In this document: positions 52,729 to 61,451 of the stretch, one piece after another
Position numbering within the stretch: position 1 is the stretch's first letter
Layout: each line of letters starts with the position of its first letter
NCBI RefSeq assembly: GCF_050589705.1
Contig: NZ_JBNGOT010000001.1
Span: 434,001 to 498,000, forward strand
DNA length: 64,000 bases
From: Sunxiuqinia rutila
GTDB lineage: Bacteria > Bacteroidota > Bacteroidia > Bacteroidales > Prolixibacteraceae
Direction: 5' to 3'
The notes under the pieces: model-generated
The model's database searches: none
What the model was told of the DNA's origin: nothing
What the model saw: the letters and a program-made list of their open reading frames with translations, nothing else
Position numbers and translations under genes: made by a program

Positions 52729-54072
52729 ATGAAAACCATCATTCACAAGGCGACGATTGTTAACGAAGGAACCCGGTTTGAGGGAAGTTTATTGATTGAA
52801 GATGAATTCATCCAACGGATTTTTAAAGACGAGGAGGTTCCGGAAACGCTGATGAACGAAGCAACGGTTATTGATGGGAGCGGAAAGTTGTTAATTCCGG
52901 GAGCAATTGATGATCAGGTGCATTTTCGTGAGCCCGGGCTGACCCATAAAGGCGAGATAGCCACCGAGTCGCGGGCAGCTCTGGCAGGAGGAATCACTTC
53001 GTATATGGAGATGCCCAACACCAAACCACAGGCAACCACCCAGGCCGAGCTGGCCAAAAAATATGCGCGGGCGTCGGAAGTCTCGGCGGTCAACTATTCG
53101 TTTTACATGGGTGCCACCAATGATAATTTGGATGAAGTGTTGAAAACTGATCCGAGTCAGGTGTGCGGCATTAAAGTTTTTATGGGCTCGTCAACCGGGA
53201 ATATGCTGGTGGACGACGAAGAAACTCTTTCCGAAATTTTTAAGCAGGCTCCGACCTTAATTGCTACGCATTGCGAAGACGAAGAAATTATTCAGCGCAA
53301 CACCGAAATTTACCGCCAAAAGTATGGCGAAATTGTACCGATATCGCGTCATCCCCGCATTCGGAGTGCTGAAGCTTGTTATAAGTCATCCTCTAAAGCG
53401 GTGGAGCTGGCCCGGAAATTCGGAACCCGCCTGCATGTTTTGCATATTTCGACGGCCAAGGAAATGGAGTTGTTTGACGCCGGCCCGGTGAAGGATAAAA
53501 AAATTACAGCGGAAGTGTGTGTGCACCATCTTTGGTTTGAAGAAAAAGATTACATCGCTTACGGCACACGAATTAAATGGAATCCGGCGGTGAAATCGGC
53601 TGAAGACCGGCAAGCCTTGTGGGAAGCCCTGCTGGCCGACAAAATTGATGTGATTGCCACCGATCATGCCCCCCACACGCTGGATGAAAAATCGCACGCC
53701 TACTTTCAGGCTCCTTCGGGCGGGCCTTTGGTACAACATGCTTTGGTGGCCATGCTCGAATTTGTGAGCCAGGAAAAACTGACGGTGGAAAAAGTGGTGG
53801 AAAAGATGTGCCATGCACCGGCAGACTTGTTCCGCATCGATCGTCGTGGTTACATCCGCGAAGGTTATTATGCTGATTTGGTTTTAGTCAATCCGGATAA
53901 AAAATGGACGGTTTGCCCTGAAAATATTATCTATAAATGTGGCTGGTCTCCCTTTGAAGGGACCGAGTTTAGTCATCAGGTTTCTAAAACTTTTGTCAAT
54001 GGGCAGTTGGCTTACGACCGGGGAGAAATTAAAAAAGACGTTCGGGGAAAACGCCTGGAATTTAGGGTGTAA
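52729..54072 (+). CDS. pyrC: Dihydroorotase
   Basis: This 447-residue amidohydrolase closes N-carbamoyl-aspartate to dihydroorotate in pyrimidine synthesis. The metal-site region reads DDQVHFREPGLTHKG: the first histidine of the usual HxH pair is Gln63, while His65 is kept. Other catalytic parts are present: Lys in GIKVFMGSS (likely carbamylated), ATHCEDEE, LHVLHISTAKE and ATDHAPHT with the catalytic Asp. The Gln variant is, from memory, usual in Bacteroidota dihydroorotases, so the enzyme is probably active. Allantoinase is a less likely alternative. A terminator hairpin follows. Confidence 0.93.
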   Translation: MKTIIHKATIVNEGTRFEGSLLIEDEFIQRIFKDEEVPETLMNEATVIDGSGKLLIPGAIDDQVHFREPGLTHKGEIATESRAALAGGITSYMEMPNTKPQATTQAELAKKYARASEVSAVNYSFYMGATNDNLDEVLKTDPSQVCGIKVFMGSSTGNMLVDDEETLSEIFKQAPTLIATHCEDEEIIQRNTEIYRQKYGEIVPISRHPRIRSAEACYKSSSKAVELARKFGTRLHVLHISTAKEMELFDAGPVKDKKITAEVCVHHLWFEEKDYIAYGTRIKWNPAVKSAEDRQALWEALLADKIDVIATDHAPHTLDEKSHAYFQAPSGGPLVQHALVAMLEFVSQEKLTVEKVVEKMCHAPADLFRIDRRGYIREGYYADLVLVNPDKKWTVCPENIIYKCGWSPFEGTEFSHQVSKTFVNGQLAYDRGEIKKDVRGKRLEFRV

Positions 54073-54092
54073 TCGTTGTTGCTAAAATATAA

Positions 54093-54133
54093 AAGAGGTC
54101 GTCCCAATGCTTTGCCTGGAGACGGCCTCTTGT
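54093..54133. terminator. Bidirectional terminator between pyrC and the coiled-coil lipoprotein gene
   Basis: AAGAGGTCGTC pairs with GACGGCCTCTT (10 of 11) around a 19-base loop. T-rich sequence follows in both directions (TTTTATATTTT on minus, TGTTGTTTT on plus). Confidence 0.75.
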
Positions 54134-54137
54134 TGTT

Positions 54138-55007
54138 TTAGTTTACTACAATAACCAAGTATTTGTTGGTTTCCCAAAAGCGATCGGGATCGCTGATTAC
54201 CAACTTTTCCACAACATCATCGCCGGTTAACTCATAGCTGGCTGCCGGGTGCGTGGTGATGACCTTTGCCTTTTTCGAGTTCAGCGCAATTTCATCCACC
54301 GCACGAATATCAATCTTTGTAAACAGATCGGGATTAAAGTCTTTACGAAATTTCAGGCTGCGACCGATGCCTAAAAATCCACCTTCTTTTTCAATAATTC
54401 CATTTTCAACCAATTCTTTGGCTGTCCCAAATACATAATAGGCCGTATTGAGTTCCGATACTTTTTGGTCGATGGTTGTTGATTGCTCTTCCAGCAGCCT
54501 TTCCTGTTCCTGGGTCCGTTGCTGGGCGGCCATCAAGTCCTGGTTTAAGTTTGAAATGTTGAGTTGCAGCTTTTCAAGTTCAGCCTGAAGCGTCAGAATT
54601 TCGGCATCTTTTGACTCCAACTGATTGCTCATCATATTCAGCATTTCCTGCATCTCTGTCATCTTGTAACTGGAGTAATCCATCTTCTTTTGCTGAGACA
54701 AAACCAGTTCCCTGTTCTTTTGTAACAGCTCATTGATGAGAGCAATGTCGCGCAGCATTCTCTGGCGCTTGGTGGCCTGAGGTTCCGCATTGCTTTTTGA
54801 TTGAATATCGACAATCTCTTGCAGTTTTTTAATCGAATCCAGGTTAGATTGAATTTCATTCATCGTGCCAATGAAGTCGGATATGGCGGCATCTTTTGTT
54901 TCGGCTACCTGTTGCAGGCTATCTTGTACAACTTGCATCCGGTCTAACTTTTTCTGGTTGCAGGAGGCGAGTAGTACCACAAGGGAAAGAATGAGTAATT
55001 TCTTCAT
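54138..55007 (-). CDS. Coiled-coil lipoprotein of unknown function
   Basis: This 289-residue protein has a lipoprotein signal (lipobox LASC, Cys16) and a coiled coil from about residue 25 to 190 (LQQVAETKDAAISDFIGTM; LESKDAEILTLQAELEKLQ). A compact globular end of about 95 residues follows (TAYYVFGTAKELVENGIIEK; DRFWETNKYLVIVV). This architecture is widespread in Bacteroidota, without an established role. It may bridge the outer membrane to another envelope layer. It is transcribed alone, with a -7-type box at 55025. Confidence 0.86.
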   Translation of the reverse strand: MKKLLILSLVVLLASCNQKKLDRMQVVQDSLQQVAETKDAAISDFIGTMNEIQSNLDSIKKLQEIVDIQSKSNAEPQATKRQRMLRDIALINELLQKNRELVLSQQKKMDYSSYKMTEMQEMLNMMSNQLESKDAEILTLQAELEKLQLNISNLNQDLMAAQQRTQEQERLLEEQSTTIDQKVSELNTAYYVFGTAKELVENGIIEKEGGFLGIGRSLKFRKDFNPDLFTKIDIRAVDEIALNSKKAKVITTHPAASYELTGDDVVEKLVISDPDRFWETNKYLVIVVN

Positions 55008-55024
55008 GATCAGATTATTTTAGT

Positions 55025-55032
55025 CAAAGTTA
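55025..55032 (-). promoter_or_regulatory. -7 promoter element for the coiled-coil lipoprotein gene
   Basis: TAACTTTG on the minus strand is a perfect TAnnTTTG box, 18 bp upstream of the ATG at 55007. No good -33 TTTG is visible at the expected distance, so it is only a candidate. Confidence 0.4.
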
Positions 55033-55313
55033 AGGCGTTTCTGTTTATTCTTATCTATATATACGGGAAGGTTTGAATAATTATTTTCTGATGGCCTTTT
55101 TTTTCTTTTTATTATCCGTTTTGCCGGGTTAATTTGACCACCAGTAGTAATTGTTTTTTGCAGTTACTCTTCAAGGGGGTGTCGAACAGCCAATGTTGAC
55201 TGCCTGGTAATTCTGCTTGTAATCCGGCCTTTGGGCTAATTGAGTTCCCTTCATCCGATTGGAATTCATTTGAATAAATGCCTTGCTGTCTAACCCAAAC
55301 CCAAACTAATACG

Positions 55314-55321
55314 TATCTTTA
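55314..55321 (+). promoter_or_regulatory. Candidate -7 promoter element for mfd
   Basis: TATCTTTA matches TAnnTTTG at seven of eight positions. If used, transcription would start near 55328, after the ATG at 55278, so translation would have to begin downstream, as at the TTG at 55341. Confidence 0.4.
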
Positions 55322-55340
55322 CGCGAAATTTTTTGGAGGT

Positions 55341-58300
55341 TTGGAATTACAAAATTTTAAAAAGGTATTTGAAGAGCAGGACGTTATTCAACCTTTGCTA
55401 AAAACGATGAATACCCCGGGTGAAAAGATTCACCTGTCGGGGCTTGTTGGCTCTTCTCAAACGGTATTGGCTTCTATTCTGGCTGAAAAACACGACCAGC
55501 CTTTGGTTTTTATACTGAATGATAAGGAAGAAGCGGCTTATTTTTACGACGATCTGGTAAACCTGAAAACAGCATCTCCGCTCTTTTTCTTTCCCGGCTC
55601 CTACAAGCGGGCCGGACACTTGGATTCGCTGGAACAGGAAAACATCATTCTGCGTACCGAAGTGCTGAATCAGCTGCATGAGAACAATCAAATCAGCATT
55701 GTCACCTATCCGGATGCGCTGACCGAAAAGGTAATCTCCGGCGAAGGGCTGGAATCCAATAGCTTTCAGGTTCATAAAAAGGATAAACTGTCGATTGGAT
55801 TTTTGAACGACGTGTTGTATGAATATGGTTTTGAGCGGGTCGACTTTGTGGTGGAACCCGGTCAGTACTCCATTCGTGGGAGCTTGGTGGATATCTATTC
55901 GTTCTCGCACGAAGACCCGTACCGACTCGACTTTTTTGGTGATGAGGTGGATAGCATTCGCAGCTTCGACATCGAAAACCAAATTTCTAAAGTTCATCTC
56001 GAAAAGATTGTTATTATTCCTAACATTCAGGATGGACTGGAAGAAGAGAAACGTGACAACTTTTTCCATTTTATTTCTCCGAAAAGCAGTATTTATATTC
56101 GCGATATTTCGCTGGTTGCCGACTTGATTGAAGGGACTTTTCAACAAGTTGTTGATAACGCCGATTTGCCGGGTGACCGGTTTATCGCCGGGAATGATTT
56201 CCTGGCAGCTCTGGCTGGTTTTACTTGTCTGGAATCAGGAACAACCAATTACTTTAAAACCACAACGCATTACGCTTTTAATACTTCGGCTCAGCCGGCT
56301 TTCAATAAGAATTTTGAGTTGTTGGCTAAGAACCTGCAGGATAATGAAGCTGGGGGTTACACCAACTTTATTCTTTCATCCAACGAAAAGCAAATTGAGC
56401 GTTTGCATGCCATTTTTAAGGATCAGAATCTGAAAGTGGAATTTACTGACCTGAATTTCACCTTGCATGAAGGGTTTATTGATCATCAGCTTCGGGTGTG
56501 TTGTTATACCGATCATCAGATTTTTGAGCGCTACCACCGCTTCAAACTCAAAACCCGGAAGCCACAGAAGGAGAGCATTACCCTGCGGGAATTAAACAAA
56601 CTGCATCAGGGTGATTACGTGGTGCATATCGATCATGGTATTGGAAAGTTTGCCGGTTTGGTAAAAACCGAAGTGAACGGAAAAATTCAGGAAGCCATTC
56701 GCCTGGTGTACCGCGACAACGATGTGTTGTTTGTGAGCATTCAGTCACTGCACCGCATTTCAAAATACAAAGGCAAGGAAGGTGTCGAGCCCAAGATTAA
56801 CAAGCTGGGAACTGGTGCCTGGCAGAAAATGAAGGAGCGCACCAAGAAAAAGGTGAAAGATATTGCCAAAGACTTGATTGCTCTTTATGCCGAGCGGAAG
56901 AAAGAACGTGGATTTGCTTTTTCTCCCGACTCGTATTTGCAAACCGAGCTGGAAGCCTCTTTTATTTACGAAGATACGCCCGACCAAGTGAAAGCCACGC
57001 AAGCCGTGAAAGAGGACATGGAGCGTGAAATGCCGATGGACCGGCTGGTCTGTGGTGATGTTGGCTTTGGAAAAACGGAAATTGCTATTCGGGGGGCCTT
57101 CAAGGCGGTAGCCGATAGCAAGCAGGTAGCTGTTTTGGTGCCTACCACAATTTTGGCTTTGCAGCATTTCAAAACCTTTTCCGAACGGTTAACGGATTTC
57201 CCGGTTCGAATTGAATACATCAGCCGACTGCGCCCCGCAGGAGAAGTACGTAAGATATTGAAAGCAGTGGAAGCAGGTGCTATTGATATTTTAATCGGCA
57301 CACACCGGCTGGTCGGAAAAGATGTGAAGTTTAAAGACCTTGGCTTGTTGATTGTGGATGAAGAGCAAAAGTTTGGAGTGTCGGTCAAAGAAAAGTTGAA
57401 GCAGCTTAAAGTGAATGTGGACACCATGACTTTAACGGCCACTCCGATTCCGCGAACGCTGCAGTTTTCATTGATGGGCGCCCGCGATTTATCCATCATT
57501 CAAACGCCACCACCCAACCGTTACCCGATTGTTACCGAATTGCACGGATTTAATGAAGAGATTATCCGTGAGTCCATCAATTATGAGCTGGCCCGCAACG
57601 GACAGGTCTTCTTTATTCATAACCGGGTACAAAATATTTATGAGGTGGAGGCAGTCATCCAACGGCTGGTGCCGGGGGTGAAAACAGTGGTGGGACATGG
57701 ACAGATGGAAGGGCCCAAGCTTGAAAAAATTATGCTCGATTTTATTAACGGAGAGCAGGATGTGTTGATTGCGACCACCATTATTGAGTCGGGACTGGAT
57801 ATTCCGAATGCCAATACCATCATTATTAATCATGCGCAGAATTTTGGTTTGAGCGATTTGCACCAGTTACGCGGGCGTGTGGGCCGATCCAACAAAAAGG
57901 CATTTTGCTATTTGCTTGCACCGCCGCTCTCAACGGTTAGTCCTGAAGCTCGTCGGCGTTTGCGTGCCATCGAAGAATTCTCGGAATTGGGCAGTGGTTT
58001 TAACATTGCCATGCGCGATTTGGATATTCGTGGTGCCGGAAACCTGCTGGGGGCTGAGCAAAGTGGATTTATTGCGGACATTGGTTACGAAACCTATCAT
58101 CGTATTCTGAATGAAGCGATGCAGGAACTGAAGCAAGGCGAATACAAGGAGCTTTTTCAGGAGGAGCAACAAGCGGCGGGCAATGTATTTTTACAAAACC
58201 AATTTGTTAACGATTGCCAGATTGATACCGATATGGAACTGCTTTTTCCTGACAGTTATATCCAAAGTATTTCGGAACGGATGCTGCTTTACCGTCAGTT

Positions 58301-58664
58301 GGACAGCTTGGAAACAGAAGAGAGCTTGCAGCAGTTTGAGCTGGAGCTGATTGACCGGTTTGGGAAATTGCCGGCTGCCAGTAAAGAGCTTCTGGAAGTG
58401 GTTCGTTTACGCTGGCTGGCCATTCGATTGGGAGTTGAGCGGGTTATACTGAAGAATAAAAAAATGATCTGCTATTTTATTGCCGATCAAAAATCAGACT
58501 ATTATCAGTCGCCCATCTTTTCAAAAGTATTGCATTACCTGCAACACCATCCGGATAAGTGCCGGATGAAAGAGAAGCAAGATAAGTTGAGCCTCAGTTT
58601 CGATCACATCAAAACCATTTCAGCAGCCAAAACCATTTTGGAAGAAATTACGGCTGAACAGTAA
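55341..58664 (+). CDS. mfd: Transcription-repair coupling factor
   Basis: This cytoplasmic ATP-driven translocase removes stalled RNA polymerase from DNA lesions and recruits UvrA. From the TTG at 55341 (preceded by GGAGG, though only 1 bp away) it has 1107 residues; an in-frame ATG at 55278 would add 21 residues without resemblance to Mfd. Order of domains: UvrB-like N-terminal part (about 1-440), RNA polymerase interaction domain with LHQGDYVVHIDHGIGKFAGL (about 420), translocase with Walker A GDVGFGKTE (about 571), DEEQ box (IVDEEQKFGV) and TATPIPRTL, TRG motif in the 740-890 region (RGRVGRSNKKAFCYLL), and the C-terminal D7 domain. Length and motifs are normal. Confidence 0.96.
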   Translation: MELQNFKKVFEEQDVIQPLLKTMNTPGEKIHLSGLVGSSQTVLASILAEKHDQPLVFILNDKEEAAYFYDDLVNLKTASPLFFFPGSYKRAGHLDSLEQENIILRTEVLNQLHENNQISIVTYPDALTEKVISGEGLESNSFQVHKKDKLSIGFLNDVLYEYGFERVDFVVEPGQYSIRGSLVDIYSFSHEDPYRLDFFGDEVDSIRSFDIENQISKVHLEKIVIIPNIQDGLEEEKRDNFFHFISPKSSIYIRDISLVADLIEGTFQQVVDNADLPGDRFIAGNDFLAALAGFTCLESGTTNYFKTTTHYAFNTSAQPAFNKNFELLAKNLQDNEAGGYTNFILSSNEKQIERLHAIFKDQNLKVEFTDLNFTLHEGFIDHQLRVCCYTDHQIFERYHRFKLKTRKPQKESITLRELNKLHQGDYVVHIDHGIGKFAGLVKTEVNGKIQEAIRLVYRDNDVLFVSIQSLHRISKYKGKEGVEPKINKLGTGAWQKMKERTKKKVKDIAKDLIALYAERKKERGFAFSPDSYLQTELEASFIYEDTPDQVKATQAVKEDMEREMPMDRLVCGDVGFGKTEIAIRGAFKAVADSKQVAVLVPTTILALQHFKTFSERLTDFPVRIEYISRLRPAGEVRKILKAVEAGAIDILIGTHRLVGKDVKFKDLGLLIVDEEQKFGVSVKEKLKQLKVNVDTMTLTATPIPRTLQFSLMGARDLSIIQTPPPNRYPIVTELHGFNEEIIRESINYELARNGQVFFIHNRVQNIYEVEAVIQRLVPGVKTVVGHGQMEGPKLEKIMLDFINGEQDVLIATTIIESGLDIPNANTIIINHAQNFGLSDLHQLRGRVGRSNKKAFCYLLAPPLSTVSPEARRRLRAIEEFSELGSGFNIAMRDLDIRGAGNLLGAEQSGFIADIGYETYHRILNEAMQELKQGEYKELFQEEQQAAGNVFLQNQFVNDCQIDTDMELLFPDSYIQSISERMLLYRQLDSLETEESLQQFELELIDRFGKLPAASKELLEVVRLRWLAIRLGVERVILKNKKMICYFIADQKSDYYQSPIFSKVLHYLQHHPDKCRMKEKQDKLSLSFDHIKTISAAKTILEEITAEQ

Positions 58665-58698
58665 ATTCGGGCAGCTCGGTTGCTATTGGAAAACTAAA

Positions 58699-58746
58699 AA
58701 GGCCATCCCCAAACTCAATTTACAAAATAGGTTTGGAGATGGCCTT
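58699..58746. terminator. Bidirectional terminator between mfd and the EEP lipoprotein gene
   Basis: AAGGCCATC and GATGGCCTT close a stem that continues with CCAAAC/GTTTGG, giving about 15 pairs with one bulge. On minus it ends GGCCTTTTTAG, a good T-tract; on plus GCTCATTTT is weaker. Confidence 0.8.
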
Positions 58747-58765
58747 GCTCATTTTACTTGGAAGG

Positions 58766-59599
58766 CTAGTCCGCGATAACTAGGTCAACCCAATAGGGAA
58801 GGTGGTCGGATGCTTTTTGGGACAGTGGAGAAGTAATCACTTCTTCGGAGCTTATTTTGAATCTTTGGGGGTTGGTATAAAGAATGTGATCAATTCTTTT
58901 CTTTGGATTTACTGTAGGAATGGTTAGGGCAAACTCCTTGCTGGCATCGGTGAATACTTCACGCAATACATCCATGGGCTTGGATTCCGTCACATCATTA
59001 AAGTCACCGCCGATGATTAACGGCGCATCAAGCTGAGAGGCAATCGTATTGGTTTTTTCCGCCTGAAGCAGTCGGTTTTCCAGGTGTTTGTAATCCCAGT
59101 GTGTCGAGGCGAAATAGATTTTCTGCTCATCCGAAAGTTGAACAAGAACCAGGCCTAACACCCGATCTTCGGCATCGTGCTCGGCCTGCTCGGGCAGTTT
59201 GATTGTTTGTGCCTGGCTGATCGGGAAACGAGATAAAACACCAACACCGTATGATCCCTCTCCTAAAGGAATTGAGCGGAAAAAGTGGAATTTCATATCC
59301 AGCTTTTGAGCCAAGACTTCCAGTTGAAATTGATTTTGTGAACGTTCTGCTGCGCTGTCCAGCTCCTGAACGGCAATCAAATCTGCTTTCGAGTCGCGAA
59401 TAACCTGGGCAATGGCATCCAAATCAATGACCCCCGCTTCTCCGGGAGGATTGGCGTGATGGATATTGTAGGTCATCACCCGGATGGCTTTTGGTGTGTC
59501 TTTAGAATTTGTATTGGAAGAATTGGCTTTTTGTCCGCATGAGCTGAACCCCAATTGGAAGATCAAAAGCAGGCTAAAAAGATAAATACTGTTTTTCAT
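58766..59599 (-). CDS. Secreted EEP-family phosphodiesterase/nuclease-like lipoprotein
   Basis: This 277-residue protein belongs to the endonuclease/exonuclease/phosphatase fold. A lipoprotein signal (GFSSC, Cys20) puts it at the cell surface or periplasm. Active-site motifs are present: RVMTYNIHHANPPGEAG (Asn), LIAVQELD (metal Glu), ASTHWDYK (His), IIGGDFNDV (Asp-Asn), KKRIDHILYT and ASDHLPYW (Asp-His). It may cleave phosphodiester or phosphomonoester bonds in lipids, sugar phosphates or nucleic acid; sequence does not decide. It is a paralogue of the gene at 61452. A terminator at 59771 separates it from the Sus-like genes upstream. Confidence 0.9.
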   Translation of the reverse strand: MKNSIYLFSLLLIFQLGFSSCGQKANSSNTNSKDTPKAIRVMTYNIHHANPPGEAGVIDLDAIAQVIRDSKADLIAVQELDSAAERSQNQFQLEVLAQKLDMKFHFFRSIPLGEGSYGVGVLSRFPISQAQTIKLPEQAEHDAEDRVLGLVLVQLSDEQKIYFASTHWDYKHLENRLLQAEKTNTIASQLDAPLIIGGDFNDVTESKPMDVLREVFTDASKEFALTIPTVNPKKRIDHILYTNPQRFKISSEEVITSPLSQKASDHLPYWVDLVIAD

Positions 59600-59770
59600 T
59601 CGTTTATATTTTATAAGACATTAGATATCAGATAACAAATTTTTAGATAGTCGGATATTCAAAATCGTGATTCCGAGTTTTAAGTTTCCTATTTAATCTT
59701 AAAAAGAACCAATTTCTGAATAGTTGATAAAAATGTAAAGTGGTTACTTTACGGTAAAAATAAGCTTTAT

Positions 59771-59814
59771 AAAAAAGTTTCCCCTCCTTTGGTAATAATT
59801 TTAGGAGAGGAAAC
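59771..59814 (-). terminator. Rho-independent terminator of the SusE-like gene
   Basis: On the minus strand GTTTCCTCTCCT pairs with AGGAGGGGAAAC (11 of 12) and is followed by TTTTTTAT. It lies just after the stop at 59825. Confidence 0.85.
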
Positions 59815-59824
59815 TGGTTAAACG

Positions 59825-61444
59825 CTATGGGTAAGGTTTTATGGATACCGGATTGTACTCGGTTCGGTAGTCAGGTTGTGGATACTTAATATCAAATTTC
59901 ACACGACCAATTCCGTCGGTTAAACTGACCTCTTTGACATAGATTAAAGCAAATTGCTCATTGTTTGCTTTGCCGTCCTGGTAGCTTCCCCAACCAATGA
60001 TTAAGCCCTTGTTGGCTTCCAAATCACTACTGGTACGCCGGTTGGTACCTGCCACATTGTAGTTCTCACCGCCGTCAGCATTGGAAGCGATCACTTTATC
60101 CTGAATGAAGTTTTCCAAATCTTCATCAAAGGCCAGGCTTGAAAATGATTCAGGCGTAATACTTCCCCGGTTACTGGTAACAACGGAGTAGGTGGCTTGA
60201 GTGAAGCCTTCGAGGTAAGGACTGATGAGTGGCAAATAGGAACCTGCTTCGTATACCGTTGCAGATAAGAGGCGTAGGGCAGAGCCACGAACGACCAATG
60301 CTACATCCATCATTTCCTGATGTTGAGCGGCAGTTGCTTGGTCAAATACATGAGGTGTTTGATAAGCCGCAAACCAGTTGGGTTTTCCGGCTCCGATTTC
60401 GGTTGTTAATTCAACGTCTTTCAGGTAAACCAGCGGCAGATTGACGCGTTGGATGATCAGTTCCAATTCGAAGATATTGCTGTTTTCATTTGTGCCGGTT
60501 AAACGTACCGCTTGCATTCCGGTTTCACCTTCAATGCTAATTTCAAAAGGAAATTCGTCAACAGGAGTTCCAAGCGGAATAGCTGTTTCTTCGCCATAGC
60601 TGCCGTCTTGTTTAATGGCATAAGAAAATGAAACAAGGTCGGAGCCAGAAGCGATTGTTCCTTTCAGACTATTGGCTTGTCCTGCATACAAATTGCTAAT
60701 TTCAGTAATTCCGTTCTCCATGGTAATGGCTACTGCATCATCAACAACAGCACCAATTCGGAAGGTATCAACCACTGACCCTTCATAAACATTTTCGGCT
60801 TTGATGATGATTCCTTGCAAGCCTTTTACAACTTTTACTTGTGCAGAAAAGCTAATGCTCTCACTAGTTGAAAAATCGATGGTTTGCTCCGAAGAAGGTT
60901 CATTGTTGACAATTGTGGCGTAGCTAATTTTCTCAACTTCATGTTCCGAGGAGATGGTTCCACTAATATTAAGCAGTTTATTTTCGAATACTGTTTCGCG
61001 GTAGTCTACATTGTCGGTAAATGAAAGCGATGGAAGCTCACGAATGTTCTCAAATGGAATATGGATCTCTGAGCTTTTGTTATAGCTGTCAAAAGCAACA
61101 AGAACCATTTCCAGTGTTTTCGGAACAGCTTCAAAGGTTATTTCTTTTTGAATGCTTGTCGGTTGTGCCGGATCATCAAAATGTACAGCATCACTTGTTT
61201 CGGTTCCGTTCGCCGTTTCAGTAATAAAGAAGTAAGAAAGCCGTTTAATGCCATTTTCTGATTTGACATGAACGGGAATGCTGACTGTTTCGCCCACATT
61301 CAGGCCATCAAAGGCCAAGTATTCTTCTTGAACCTGAATGTCTGGCCCAACTGCTGATTGAATGTCGTCTTCTTCGCACCCAATGGCTAAAATAAGGAGT
61401 GCCAAAAAAAGTGAATATAGAGTATTTCGTTTCATTTGAATCAA
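59825..61444 (-). CDS. SusE/F-like surface lipoprotein with Ig-like repeats
   Basis: This 539-residue lipoprotein (lipobox AIGC, Cys23; Met4 at 61435 is an alternative start) has an N-terminal part with about three repeated beta-sandwich units of 85-100 residues (residues about 40-335), each with a G-x-I-x-S/G...I-x-x-x-S-Y pattern (LNISGTISSEHEVEKISYAT; LKGTIASGSDLVSFSYA). The C-terminal domain of about 200 residues (LPLVYLKDVELTTEIGAGKP onward) is unassigned. Position directly after the EEP gene (7 bp) in a SusD locus supports a substrate-binding role analogous to SusE/SusF. Sequence kinship to those is not clear. Confidence 0.78.
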   Translation of the reverse strand: MIQMKRNTLYSLFLALLILAIGCEEDDIQSAVGPDIQVQEEYLAFDGLNVGETVSIPVHVKSENGIKRLSYFFITETANGTETSDAVHFDDPAQPTSIQKEITFEAVPKTLEMVLVAFDSYNKSSEIHIPFENIRELPSLSFTDNVDYRETVFENKLLNISGTISSEHEVEKISYATIVNNEPSSEQTIDFSTSESISFSAQVKVVKGLQGIIIKAENVYEGSVVDTFRIGAVVDDAVAITMENGITEISNLYAGQANSLKGTIASGSDLVSFSYAIKQDGSYGEETAIPLGTPVDEFPFEISIEGETGMQAVRLTGTNENSNIFELELIIQRVNLPLVYLKDVELTTEIGAGKPNWFAAYQTPHVFDQATAAQHQEMMDVALVVRGSALRLLSATVYEAGSYLPLISPYLEGFTQATYSVVTSNRGSITPESFSSLAFDEDLENFIQDKVIASNADGGENYNVAGTNRRTSSDLEANKGLIIGWGSYQDGKANNEQFALIYVKEVSLTDGIGRVKFDIKYPQPDYRTEYNPVSIKPYP

Positions 61445-61451
61445 TTTTAAG

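Noticed and set aside
55398..56147. 249-codon minus-strand frame inside mfd
   Set aside because: It lies wholly antisense to a well-supported housekeeping gene and has no recognisable domain.
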